A DNA stretch of 6,736 nt from Desulfobacterales bacterium (GTDB lineage Bacteria; Desulfobacterota; Syntrophobacteria; B119-G9): assembly GCA_026992215.1 (NCBI GenBank), contig JALXAI010000203.1, forward strand, positions 1 through 6,736, read 5' to 3'. Of the stretch, positions 1 through 5,169 are shown piece by piece. The notes under the pieces are model-generated. The model did not search any database. It saw nothing but the letters and a program-made list of their open reading frames with translations, and was not told where the DNA came from. Numbering within the stretch: the first letter of the stretch is position 1; every line of letters begins with the position of its first letter. A program made the translations under genes and the position numbers.

Positions 1-126
1 GAGTTTTCCGGCCCTGATAAAATTCACCTCTGCACCGGCAACCTCCGCTCCCTCGAGAGCCCTTCTCAAGAGCAGGTCACTATTGCCATCTTTCCTCGGA
101 CTTCCGTAAATACCCAGTATCTTCAT
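1..126 (-). CDS. NADPH-dependent FMN reductase / flavodoxin-fold protein (N-terminal part, cut by window edge)
   Basis: Only the first 42 residues are in the window; the gene continues past base 1. The protein starts MKILGIYGSPRKDGNSD. The GSPRKDGNS segment (residues 8-16) is the phosphate-binding loop of the flavodoxin-like FMN reductase and iron-sulfur flavoprotein families, which bind FMN and pass electrons from NAD(P)H or ferredoxin. The ATG at 126 follows a GAGG ribosome site 5 bases upstream (transcript sense). It lies 24 bases after the stop of the DsrE-like gene, so the two are probably co-transcribed. The missing C-terminus would decide between a simple FMN reductase and an iron-sulfur flavoprotein with a cysteine cluster. 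Family assignment is fairly sure; substrate is unknown. Confidence 0.8.
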   Translation of the reverse strand, partial: MKILGIYGSPRKDGNSDLLLRRALEGAEVAGAEVNFIRAGKL

Positions 127-150
127 TTATTCCTCTTACCCATTCTCCCG

Positions 151-498
151 TCAAAAGGTAATTACACGATAACCCTGCTTAATATACTCCGCCATCCCGG
201 GATGACCCGACATCTTGCCAAGAAGTGGTATCCCTTCACTTTCGATCGCTTTCAATACGCCCATCTTGTTTGAACAGGCTTTGCAGGCGCCGTCTATAAG
301 CCCTTTTTCCCTTGCGCGGGAGTACAGTCCATGCATCGGATTGCCCTTCCTCGCAATCTCAGGAATAACCCCGGTGGCTGCCCCCTCGATTACTATTTTT
401 ATTTCAAAACCCTTTTCCTTCATGTCAAGGGCATTCAACAGAACGTGCACAAAACACATTAACTCCCCGTTAAAAGCAAAAAGCACAACTTTTTCCAT
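151..498 (-). CDS. DsrE-like family protein
   Basis: A 115-residue cytoplasmic protein starting MEKVVLFAFNGELMCFVHVL, with no signal peptide or membrane segment. A beta-strand/loop start, an IEGAAT stretch (residues 38-42), a CKACSNKMG stretch (72-80) and a SGHPGM segment near the C-terminus resemble DsrE/DsrF-superfamily proteins common in anaerobes. DsrE relatives handle sulfane sulfur through conserved cysteines. Here Cys72 and Cys75 (CxxC) are the obvious candidates, with Cys15 near the N-terminus. Activity in this branch is not established. An upstream in-frame reading is open to 654, but a GGGAG ribosome site sits 8 bases before the ATG at 498, and the family similarity begins there, so 498 is chosen. 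It is followed closely by the FMN reductase gene, suggesting a two-gene redox/sulfur unit. Confidence 0.82.
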   Translation of the reverse strand: MEKVVLFAFNGELMCFVHVLLNALDMKEKGFEIKIVIEGAATGVIPEIARKGNPMHGLYSRAREKGLIDGACKACSNKMGVLKAIESEGIPLLGKMSGHPGMAEYIKQGYRVITF

Positions 499-826
499 CT
501 GCATTACTCCCTGTAACGTCCTGTCCAACAGCATATACATCCAGAGGCCTGATCTGCCCCCGGTCACAGCGTGCACTGCCAGCAATCTCCGGGCCACGGG
601 ACTCATGCGTGGTATCCCTGGTCTCACCGGAAGATACCGCCATACGCATTTCACGCAAAAAAGCTAAATTACACAAGCGAATTTCATTCCTTTCTCTTCC
701 CATCCGGCGTGTCACCGGCCAAGAAAGCTATATCACCGAGGGAAACCACTCCCGGGCATGCCGGCACCACCCCGACGGTTCAGTTACCAGCAGCAAAACC
801 ACCGGGGTGATGCATTTCTACTGTAT
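499..826 (-). other. Gene-free, hairpin-rich stretch upstream of the DsrE-like gene
   Basis: No reading frame here has both a ribosome site and a recognisable protein; the short open frames look accidental. On the minus strand the stretch would be the 3' end of the rubredoxin transcript and the leader of the DsrE-like gene. Several inverted repeats are visible. The clearest spans 605-649: ATGCGT (605-610) pairs with ACGCAT (644-649), GGTATC (611-616) with GATACC (633-638), and GGT (620-622) with ACC (626-628), with a 5-base bulge at 639-643. A second pairs CCCGG (559-563) with CCGGG (589-593). A third, CCGG repeated around 704-718, is weaker. I match none of this to a known RNA class. Confidence 0.35.
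768..809 (-). terminator. Hairpin after rubredoxin, possible terminator or 3' stabiliser
   Basis: CACCCCG (768-774) pairs with CGGGGTG (803-809), and after a 2x2 internal loop GGTT (777-780) pairs with AACC (797-800), leaving a 16-base loop. It starts 17 bases after the rubredoxin stop codon in the direction of transcription. There is no run of U after the stem, so it is not a textbook intrinsic terminator. It may protect the 3' end of the message or act with Rho. Confidence 0.4.
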
Positions 827-1033
827 CTACTCTTCATCCTTTGTTGAACCCGGCCCGGCAAGCGGCCGAAAAGCCTTCTTCGATGCTCCGCACACCGGAC
901 ATTTCCAGTCATCCGGCAGGTCCTCAAACTTTGTACCCTTGGGTATTTTACCCTTCCTGTCACCCTTATCGGGATTGTAAATATATCCGCAGTTCGTCGT
1001 CTGGCACTGCCACATTTCTTCAGGTTTAGCCAT
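827..1033 (-). CDS. rub: Rubredoxin with C-X4-C first cysteine loop
   Basis: A 68-residue one-iron electron carrier of the cytoplasm. Cys10, Cys15, Cys45 and Cys48 would bind the FeS4 iron. The second half is classic: FEDLPDDWKCPVCG at 36-49, with Gly16, Tyr17 and the PDKGD turn (21-25) in place. The first cysteine pair is CQTTNC, with four residues between cysteines where most rubredoxins have two. A similar widened loop is known in a second-type rubredoxin of Desulfovibrio and alters the iron site. The ATG follows AGGAG with a 6-base spacer. It lies 53 bases behind desulfoferrodoxin, the same order as the rbo-rub pair of Desulfovibrio, so it is the likely electron donor to superoxide reductase and perhaps rubrerythrin. 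A short charged tail (residues 59-68) follows the domain. Confidence 0.95.
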   Translation of the reverse strand: MAKPEEMWQCQTTNCGYIYNPDKGDRKGKIPKGTKFEDLPDDWKCPVCGASKKAFRPLAGPGSTKDEE

Positions 1034-1056
1034 TTCATTCTCCTGGTCTAGAAACG

Positions 1057-1078
1057 GAGCCCCCGTAACTGAGGGCTC
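1057..1078 (-). other. Intercistronic hairpin between desulfoferrodoxin and rubredoxin
   Basis: GAGCCC (1057-1062) pairs with GGGCTC (1073-1078) around a 10-base loop. It begins 8 bases after the desulfoferrodoxin stop and ends 23 bases before the rubredoxin start in transcript sense. No U-run follows. It could cap the desulfoferrodoxin message or set the ratio of the two proteins. Six base pairs alone is modest evidence. Confidence 0.4.
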
Positions 1079-1086
1079 ACTTCATG

Positions 1087-1461
1087 TTATGCCTTCCAGA
1101 GCCCGTGCAAGTTGCAATATTCACGGGCGGAAACTTTCTCAGCATCAATTCTGAACACTGCTTCAGGGGCATCCCCCGGATTCAGGAACTGCCTGTAAGC
1201 CTTGCCGTCGGCTACCAGCTCTATCCACTCAATGTAATGCTTCTCTTCCATCGGATGGGCGACACTTCCCACAGTCACCTTGTACCCGCCATCCACTTTT
1301 TCGATTACCGGCACATGCTTTTCCTTCGCCGCATCCACGGTATTTTCAGTGAAAAGCTTCATGGGCTGCCCGCAACATACCAGTTCTCCACCACCCTCAT
1401 GTATAACTTCAACTATGTTTCCACATACTTCACACTTGTAAACCTGCAACTTCTCCGTCAT
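1087..1461 (-). CDS. dfx: Desulfoferrodoxin (two-iron superoxide reductase)
   Basis: A 124-residue cytoplasmic protein that reduces superoxide to H2O2 without making oxygen. The N-terminal desulforedoxin domain has the Fe(Cys)4 set Cys10, Cys13, Cys29, Cys30. The C-terminal neelaredoxin-like domain has the active-site set His49, His69, His75, His119 plus Cys116, with the EKH motif (Glu47, Lys48) that helps attract and protonate superoxide. These positions match the numbering of well-studied two-iron enzymes, and the length is typical, so the protein appears intact and full length. The start is supported by an AAAGGAGG ribosome site, with 5 bases between GGAGG and the ATG. The rubredoxin just downstream is the expected electron donor. 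An AT-rich 139-base gap upstream suggests its own promoter, separate from sfsA. Confidence 0.97.
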   Translation of the reverse strand: MTEKLQVYKCEVCGNIVEVIHEGGGELVCCGQPMKLFTENTVDAAKEKHVPVIEKVDGGYKVTVGSVAHPMEEKHYIEWIELVADGKAYRQFLNPGDAPEAVFRIDAEKVSAREYCNLHGLWKA

Positions 1462-1600
1462 AGCAACCTCCTTTAAATATTCAAGATTTCCAAAACCCCA
1501 TTCAGCAGAAAAATTTCTAATTGAATATAACTTAAAATTCCAAAAAGGAAATCAAGAAAATATTCACAAACTACTAAATCTCAAAACTCCCATTATTTTC
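1462..1600 (-). promoter_or_regulatory. AT-rich upstream region of desulfoferrodoxin with a possible -10 box
   Basis: This gap between sfsA and desulfoferrodoxin is much richer in A and T than the genes around it. On the minus strand TATATT (1529 to 1524) matches 5 of 6 positions of a sigma-70 -10 box. A convincing -35 box at 16-18 bases is missing; TTGATT lies 20 bases upstream. No clear Fur or PerR box is seen. A promoter here is likely, its exact position uncertain. Confidence 0.35.
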
Positions 1601-2338
1601 TTAGGATAGAAACGAGCACAGGGGTATTTCCCTTTTAAAGTAAACTCCTCCGTTGACATATTCCAGCACCAGGAACCTGGCTTCGACTCCCGAACCAAGA
1701 GCCTCCCGGAAAACTTTATCGAAAAGAGAATCCATCTCTTTGTTAGGCAAAAAACATGTGGCTTCAGGCCGAAAAACCAGGAAGACTATTGCCGAGTCGG
1801 AACCCCGCTTCCTGATGGAGATTAGCTCTTCCACGTGTTTTGATCCTCGCAGCGTGGGGGCATCAGGGAATGTGGCTATTTGCCCCTTTGCAAGGGTACA
1901 CCCCTTTATCTCAACCCAGATAGACCCGCTATCCTTCCTTTCCAGCAGGAAATCTATCCGGCTTTTGCCAACCTTGACCTCTGGAACAATCCCGGTTACG
2001 CCATTAAAGGGACTTATCGCTTCGTTCCTGAAAAGATTTTCACATATTTTCCTGTGATAACCCGAATGGACAAGAACCCATCCCGCTGATGTCTTCCCCG
2101 CTATCAGATCCCATTTCGTTTTTCTTCCGGGCCTTGCGACATATTTCAAGCGCACCTTTTTCCCTGGAATCAAGATATCCGGAAGCCTGCCGGGATCATG
2201 TACGTGAACCTCCACCTGCTGCTTCTTTCTCCCGGCAGTTATTTCCACAATCCCCAGGAACCTGTTCGGGCGCTCCACGAAAACCCCTTCAACGTCCCAT
2301 GCAATTTCAAGCAACAACAAGTTATTACGAGCATCCAT
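1601..2338 (-). CDS. sfsA: SfsA family protein (putative DNA/RNA nuclease)
   Basis: A 245-residue cytoplasmic protein matching SfsA along its length. An N-terminal OB-like part carries RPNRFLG (23-29) and HVHDPGRL (45-52). The C-terminal part carries SRIDFLL (126-132), VEIKGCTL (142-149) and FPDAPTLRGSKHVEEL (157-172). Asp129, Glu143 and Lys145 form a PD-(D/E)xK nuclease-like pattern. SfsA was first described in E. coli as stimulating sugar use and binding DNA; nuclease activity is now proposed, and its role here is unknown. The ATG at 2338 gives the usual family length, but no good ribosome site precedes it, so it may be poorly translated or start a few codons away. It sits between rubrerythrin and desulfoferrodoxin, behind a strong hairpin, with no evident link to oxygen defence. 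Confidence 0.92.
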   Translation of the reverse strand: MDARNNLLLLEIAWDVEGVFVERPNRFLGIVEITAGRKKQQVEVHVHDPGRLPDILIPGKKVRLKYVARPGRKTKWDLIAGKTSAGWVLVHSGYHRKICENLFRNEAISPFNGVTGIVPEVKVGKSRIDFLLERKDSGSIWVEIKGCTLAKGQIATFPDAPTLRGSKHVEELISIRKRGSDSAIVFLVFRPEATCFLPNKEMDSLFDKVFREALGSGVEARFLVLEYVNGGVYFKREIPLCSFLS

Positions 2339-2375
2339 TTGGCACCATCGAACCAGTTCCAGAAGATACCGAATT

Positions 2376-2404
2376 CCGGGAAGGGCAATACCTGCCCTTC
2401 CCGG
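2376..2404 (-). terminator. Perfect 12-bp hairpin after rubrerythrin
   Basis: CCGGGAAGGGCA (2376-2387) pairs without mismatch with TGCCCTTCCCGG (2393-2404) around a 5-base loop. It begins 28 bases after the rubrerythrin stop and lies 37 bases before the sfsA start in transcript sense. The sequence after the stem is AATTC, not a U-run, so termination would be weak or Rho-dependent. It could instead protect the rubrerythrin message from 3' decay, making rubrerythrin abundant relative to sfsA. Confidence 0.55.
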
Positions 2405-2432
2405 TTACATCGTATAAACTTTTTCCGCTTTC

Positions 2433-3008
2433 TTACCAGTTTTCGCCGAGCAGCTCAAAATATGCCTGCGGATGAGCACATGCAGGACAGACCTCGGGAG
2501 CTTCAGTTCCTTCGTGCAGGTACCCACAGTTCCTGCATCGCCACACCACGGTTTCCTCCCTTTTGAAAACCCTGTTATTTTCTATGTTGGCGGCAAGATC
2601 TTTATACCTTTTTTCATGCTGCTTTTCAGCCACTGCAATGGCTTCAAAAACCTGTGCAATTCCGTCAAATCCTTCTTCTCTCGCGACCCTGGCAAACTCC
2701 GGGTACATTTCGGTGTACTCGTAATGTTCACCTTCAGCAGCAGCCTTGAGGTTTTCAAGGGTTGTTCCGATCACTCCTGCAGGAAAGCTGGCCTGAATTT
2801 CTACCTCACCTCCCTCAAGAAACTTGAAAAGCCTTTTCGCGTGTTCCTTTTCCTGGTTGGCGGTCTCCTCGAAGATATACGCCATCTGAACGTAACCTTC
2901 CTTCTTTGCCTGGCTCGCAAAATAGGTATAGCGGTTCCTCGCCTGCGATTCACCTGCGAACGCGGTCAAAAGATTCTTTTCCGTTTTTGTTCCTTTCAAG
3001 CTTTTCAT
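2433..3008 (-). CDS. rbr: Rubrerythrin (NADH/rubredoxin-linked peroxidase)
   Basis: A non-haem iron peroxidase that reduces H2O2 to water with electrons from rubredoxin, in the cytoplasm. An N-terminal four-helix ferritin-like domain (about 1-145) is followed by a C-terminal rubredoxin domain. Counting from the chosen start, the diiron ligands are Glu20, Glu53 and His56 (an ExxH pair), Glu94, Glu97, Glu128 and His131 (second ExxH pair). The rubredoxin iron would be held by Cys158, Cys161, Cys174 and Cys177 (CxxCG and CPAC). Two ATGs lie in tandem; AGGAGG is only 2 bases before the first (3011) but 5 before the second, so the second is chosen. That gives 191 residues, a usual length. It is third in a perR-wHTH-rbr unit, so PerR control is probable. 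Confidence 0.96.
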   Translation of the reverse strand: MKSLKGTKTEKNLLTAFAGESQARNRYTYFASQAKKEGYVQMAYIFEETANQEKEHAKRLFKFLEGGEVEIQASFPAGVIGTTLENLKAAAEGEHYEYTEMYPEFARVAREEGFDGIAQVFEAIAVAEKQHEKRYKDLAANIENNRVFKREETVVWRCRNCGYLHEGTEAPEVCPACAHPQAYFELLGENW

Positions 3009-3028
3009 CATACCCTCCTCTGTTTGCT

Positions 3029-3052
3029 AAAATTGTGTTTCTGTTCAATTTT
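3029..3052 (-). promoter_or_regulatory. Inverted repeat in front of rubrerythrin
   Basis: AAAATTG (3029-3035) and CAATTTT (3046-3052) form a perfect 7-base inverted repeat with a 10-base centre. It lies between the stop of the winged-helix gene and the rubrerythrin ribosome site, ending 10 bases before AGGAGG. The arm spacing suits a dimeric regulator, possibly the winged-helix protein encoded next door; it could also be a weak RNA hairpin affecting translation. No good internal promoter is seen beside it. Confidence 0.35.
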
Positions 3053-3064
3053 TAATCCGGAGCG

Positions 3065-3301
3065 TCACCCCGAAAGCTGAGACTTCCCTTCACTGGTGAT
3101 TGCATACTTACACCTGGCAGGACTCTCAATAAATCCCTTGTTTTTCAGGCTCCTTAACCTGCAACTGACGCTTTTGCTGGGTATACCCGTAGCCGCAGAG
3201 ATGTCCTTCGTTGCAATGGGCTCCTTTGCTTCAGCCAATGCCTCGAGAATTTTTTTCTGTTCCTCCGTCAGCGTTCCACACGACTTCGACTTACATGCCA
3301 T
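3065..3301 (-). CDS. Small winged helix-turn-helix regulator with four cysteines
   Basis: A 78-residue protein starting MACKSKSCGTLTEEQKKILE. Residues 12-70 fit a winged helix-turn-helix: helices around 12-24 and 31-38, a recognition helix around 42-54 (SKSVSCRLRSLKNKGF), and a short wing ending in KYAIT and a GKSQL tail. It has four cysteines: Cys3, Cys8, Cys47 in the recognition helix and Cys64 in the wing. An N-terminal C-X4-C plus cysteines in the DNA-binding part suggests a metal or redox switch, but this is inference. The ATG at 3301 follows TAGGAGGG, whose TAG is the perR stop codon, so translation is probably coupled to perR. Position between perR and rubrerythrin points to a role in peroxide response. 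I do not recognise a named family. Confidence 0.85.
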   Translation of the reverse strand: MACKSKSCGTLTEEQKKILEALAEAKEPIATKDISAATGIPSKSVSCRLRSLKNKGFIESPARCKYAITSEGKSQLSG

Positions 3302-3312
3302 AACTTTCCCTC

Positions 3313-3726
3313 CTAAGAGCTTTTTTTGTTTTTTTGTTTTAATCTGCACTCGGGACAAAGCCCTATGAATTCAAGCCTATAATCAATTATTTCGTAGTCA
3401 AAGTTTTCTCCCGCGACACAGTCAAGAGGATTGACCGAATCACAGTATAGATCGTCAACACGACCACATTTGACACAGCGTATGTGCTGGTGGTTCTCGA
3501 TGTTTGCGTCGAACCTCTTCTGGGAACCGGCGGTTTCAAGTTTTTTTATCAAACCGCAGCCGGAGAGTATCTCAAGGTTCCTGTACACCGTTGCCAGGCT
3601 AATGTTTGGTATCCGTCTTCGAACCATTTCGTAGAGTTCATCGGCGGTCGGATGTGACCTGGTTTTTTTAAGCTCCTCCAGTATTACCTGTCGTTGCCTG
3701 GTTAGTCTTCGTATTTGTTTCTGCAT
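3313..3726 (-). CDS. perR: Fur-family metalloregulator, PerR-like
   Basis: A 137-residue repressor. The N-terminal winged helix (about 5-75) includes HPTADELY (25-32) and SLATVYRNLEIL (43-54). The C-terminal dimerisation domain has two CxxC pairs (Cys84/Cys87, Cys124/Cys127) for structural zinc. The regulatory metal ligands of PerR all have counterparts: His25, Asp73, His79, His81, Asp92. Asp at position 73 (RFDA), where iron-sensing Fur proteins usually have Glu, favours PerR, which is inactivated when H2O2 oxidises a metal-binding histidine. The neighbouring rubrerythrin and the Desulfovibrio rbr-perR arrangement support this. A weak AAGGGA ribosome site lies 6 bases before the ATG. The stop overlaps the ribosome site of the next gene. 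Fur or another subfamily cannot be excluded. Confidence 0.88.
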   Translation of the reverse strand: MQKQIRRLTRQRQVILEELKKTRSHPTADELYEMVRRRIPNISLATVYRNLEILSGCGLIKKLETAGSQKRFDANIENHQHIRCVKCGRVDDLYCDSVNPLDCVAGENFDYEIIDYRLEFIGLCPECRLKQKNKKSS

Positions 3727-3741
3727 AACTTATCCCTTATT

Positions 3742-3760
3742 AATAATGGTTATCATTATC
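3742..3760 (-). promoter_or_regulatory. Fur/PerR-type operator upstream of perR
   Basis: On the minus strand the site reads GATAATGATAACCATTATT, which agrees with the classical Fur box GATAATGATAATCATTATC at 17 of 19 positions. It ends 15 bases before the perR ATG and covers the proposed -10 box. This predicts negative autoregulation of the perR-wHTH-rbr unit. PerR and Fur boxes resemble each other, so the site does not by itself say which regulator binds. It is about 75 bases from the livJ -35 box, so control of livJ is less likely. Confidence 0.8.
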
Positions 3761-3781
3761 ATTTAATTTCTTATTGGTCAA
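3755..3781 (-). promoter_or_regulatory. Likely perR promoter
   Basis: On the minus strand TTGACC (3781 to 3776, 4 to 5 of 6 consensus positions) and GATAAT (3760 to 3755, 5 of 6) are separated by 15 bases, shorter than the ideal 17. Transcription would start near 3748, giving a leader of about 20 bases. The -10 box lies inside the Fur-type operator, as expected for a repressed promoter. Confidence 0.5.
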
Positions 3782-3835
3782 CCTTTTTTTCAATAAAGCG
3801 AAATTTTTTCGGCCGGGGCCAATCTCATAAGCTTA

Positions 3836-3864
3836 TTGAAATGCACTTTTCCTTGTGATATATA
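3836..3864 (+). promoter_or_regulatory. livJ promoter
   Basis: TTGAAA (3836-3841) and TATATA (3859-3864) are separated by exactly 17 bases, a good sigma-70 type promoter. Transcription would start near 3871, leaving a leader of about 60 bases before livJ. A 10-base palindrome, ATAAGCTTAT (3827-3836), touches the -35 box and might be an operator, but a palindrome this short can occur by chance. Confidence 0.7.
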
Positions 3865-3932
3865 GCTGAGCATTCTTGAACGGGAGGATATTCACAAACC
3901 TGTAAACCCACAGCAAGAGAGGAGGAAGGGGT

Positions 3933-5105
3933 ATGAGAAAACTATTGATCTTCATAATGTCCGTCGGTCTGCTTTCCCTGGCCTTTGCCCCGGTGTCCAT
4001 GGGGGCGCAAGGAGTAATAAAAATAGGTATTAACGCTCCACTGACCGGCGACATACCCAAGGTTGGAGAAGGAACTAAGTACGCCGCGGAAATGTGGCTG
4101 GAAGATATCAATGCCGCTGGAGGACTCAAGGTGGGAGACAAGGTCTACAAGGTGGAGCTTGTCATAGAGGATAACGAGTCGAAGGCCGAGTCGGCGGTGA
4201 AAGCAAATACTAAAATGATAACCGAAGACGAAGTACTTGTAATAGTTGGGCCTCAAGCTTCCAAGCAGGCGATACCTGCCGGAGAAGTTGCCAACAATTA
4301 TAAAACACCAATGATCAGTCCGTGGTCTACCAATCCCGCAACAACAAAAGACAGACCATACGTGTTCCGGGGGTGCTTTCTTGATCCTTTCCAGGGCCCT
4401 GTTATCGCAAATTTTGTGACAAAGGAATTCGGCTTTAAGAAGGCCGCGGTGCTTTACGATGTTGCTAGCGATTATCCGAAGGGGCTTGCTGAATTTTTCA
4501 AGAAAGCATGGGAAGATCTTCATGGTCCCGGTTCAGTTGTTGCTTTTGAAAGTTTCACCACCAAGGATGCTGATTTCAGTTCGCAGCTGACAAAGATCAT
4601 AAAGTCCGGTGCTGATTTTCTTTTTACTCCCCAGTACTACAACGAGGTAGCCCTCATCGTTCAGCAGGCTCACGAACTCGGGTGGAATAAACCCATCGTG
4701 GGGAGCGACAGCTGGGGTTCCGCGGAACTCATAAAGCTTTGTGGCAAGGATTGTTACGGCCTGTTTTTCAGCACTCATTATGCTTCTGCCGGGGCAAAGG
4801 GCAAAACCAAGGAATTTATCGACAGGTACAAAAAGAAATACGGTTACGTACCCGATGACGTGGCAGCCCTTACGTGGGATTCCCTGGGTATCGTAAAGAC
4901 AGCCATCCAGAATTGTGGAAAACTTACCGGTAACATTGAAAAAGACAGGAAATGCGTCCGGGATGCCATGGCCAAGATAAAGAAGTTTAAAGGCATAACC
5001 GGCGATATGACATTTACCGAGGATGGAGACCCCATCAAGTGCGCTGTAATCGTAAAAATCAGCGACAAGGGAGAATTCGAGTTCTATAAATCTGTGTGCC
5101 CTTAG
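3933..5105 (+). CDS. livJ: Branched-chain/hydrophobic amino acid ABC transporter, periplasmic binding protein
   Basis: A 390-residue substrate-binding protein of the LivJ family (type I periplasmic fold, Peripla_BP_6). An N-terminal signal peptide has a basic start (MRKLL), a hydrophobic core and a likely cleavage after Ala25 (SMGA/QG), with no lipobox cysteine, so the protein should be free in the periplasm. The mature start VIKIGINAPLTGD and the GVxxG-like segments, VIVGPQAS (103-110), the SPWSTNPATT region (129-138) and VLYDVASDYPKG (173-183) are family landmarks lining the ligand cleft. Seven cysteines occur in the mature part, five of them after residue 265, so disulfides are possible. 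GGAGG lies 7 bases before the ATG. The ligand cannot be read from sequence: leucine-type, amide, urea and aromatic substrates all occur in this family. Confidence 0.93.
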   Translation: MRKLLIFIMSVGLLSLAFAPVSMGAQGVIKIGINAPLTGDIPKVGEGTKYAAEMWLEDINAAGGLKVGDKVYKVELVIEDNESKAESAVKANTKMITEDEVLVIVGPQASKQAIPAGEVANNYKTPMISPWSTNPATTKDRPYVFRGCFLDPFQGPVIANFVTKEFGFKKAAVLYDVASDYPKGLAEFFKKAWEDLHGPGSVVAFESFTTKDADFSSQLTKIIKSGADFLFTPQYYNEVALIVQQAHELGWNKPIVGSDSWGSAELIKLCGKDCYGLFFSTHYASAGAKGKTKEFIDRYKKKYGYVPDDVAALTWDSLGIVKTAIQNCGKLTGNIEKDRKCVRDAMAKIKKFKGITGDMTFTEDGDPIKCAVIVKISDKGEFEFYKSVCP

Positions 5106-5169
5106 ACTTTCACCTGTAACACGTGATAAGACGGCGGGGAAATATGCCCTGGGCGGTGGCCGATGATAG

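Noticed and set aside
215..667. Open frame of 150 codons on the plus strand
   Set aside because: It is antisense to the DsrE-like gene and its leader, has no ribosome site and resembles no protein family I know.
656..682. Possible terminator: AAATT/AATTT stem followed by T-run on the minus strand
   Set aside because: The stem is only five A/T pairs with a 9-base loop, too weak to call.
470..715. 81-codon minus-strand open frame running into the DsrE-like gene
   Set aside because: Overlaps the start of a well-supported gene in another frame, has no ribosome site and looks compositionally random.
3009..3011. First of two tandem ATGs as rubrerythrin start
   Set aside because: The ribosome site is only 2 bases away; the next ATG is at a normal distance and gives the usual 191-residue length.
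3320..3340. A-rich run near the 3' end of perR as a programmed frameshift site
   Set aside because: The A-run encodes a plausible lysine-rich tail followed at once by a stop and the next ribosome site; nothing suggests a longer product in another frame.
3302..3358. Longer 97-residue form of the winged-helix protein
   Set aside because: The extra N-terminus lies inside the perR coding region and lacks a ribosome site, while the ATG at 3301 has an excellent one.
4533..4778. Minus-strand open frame within livJ
   Set aside because: It is antisense to a clear, full-length gene, with no ribosome site or family resemblance.
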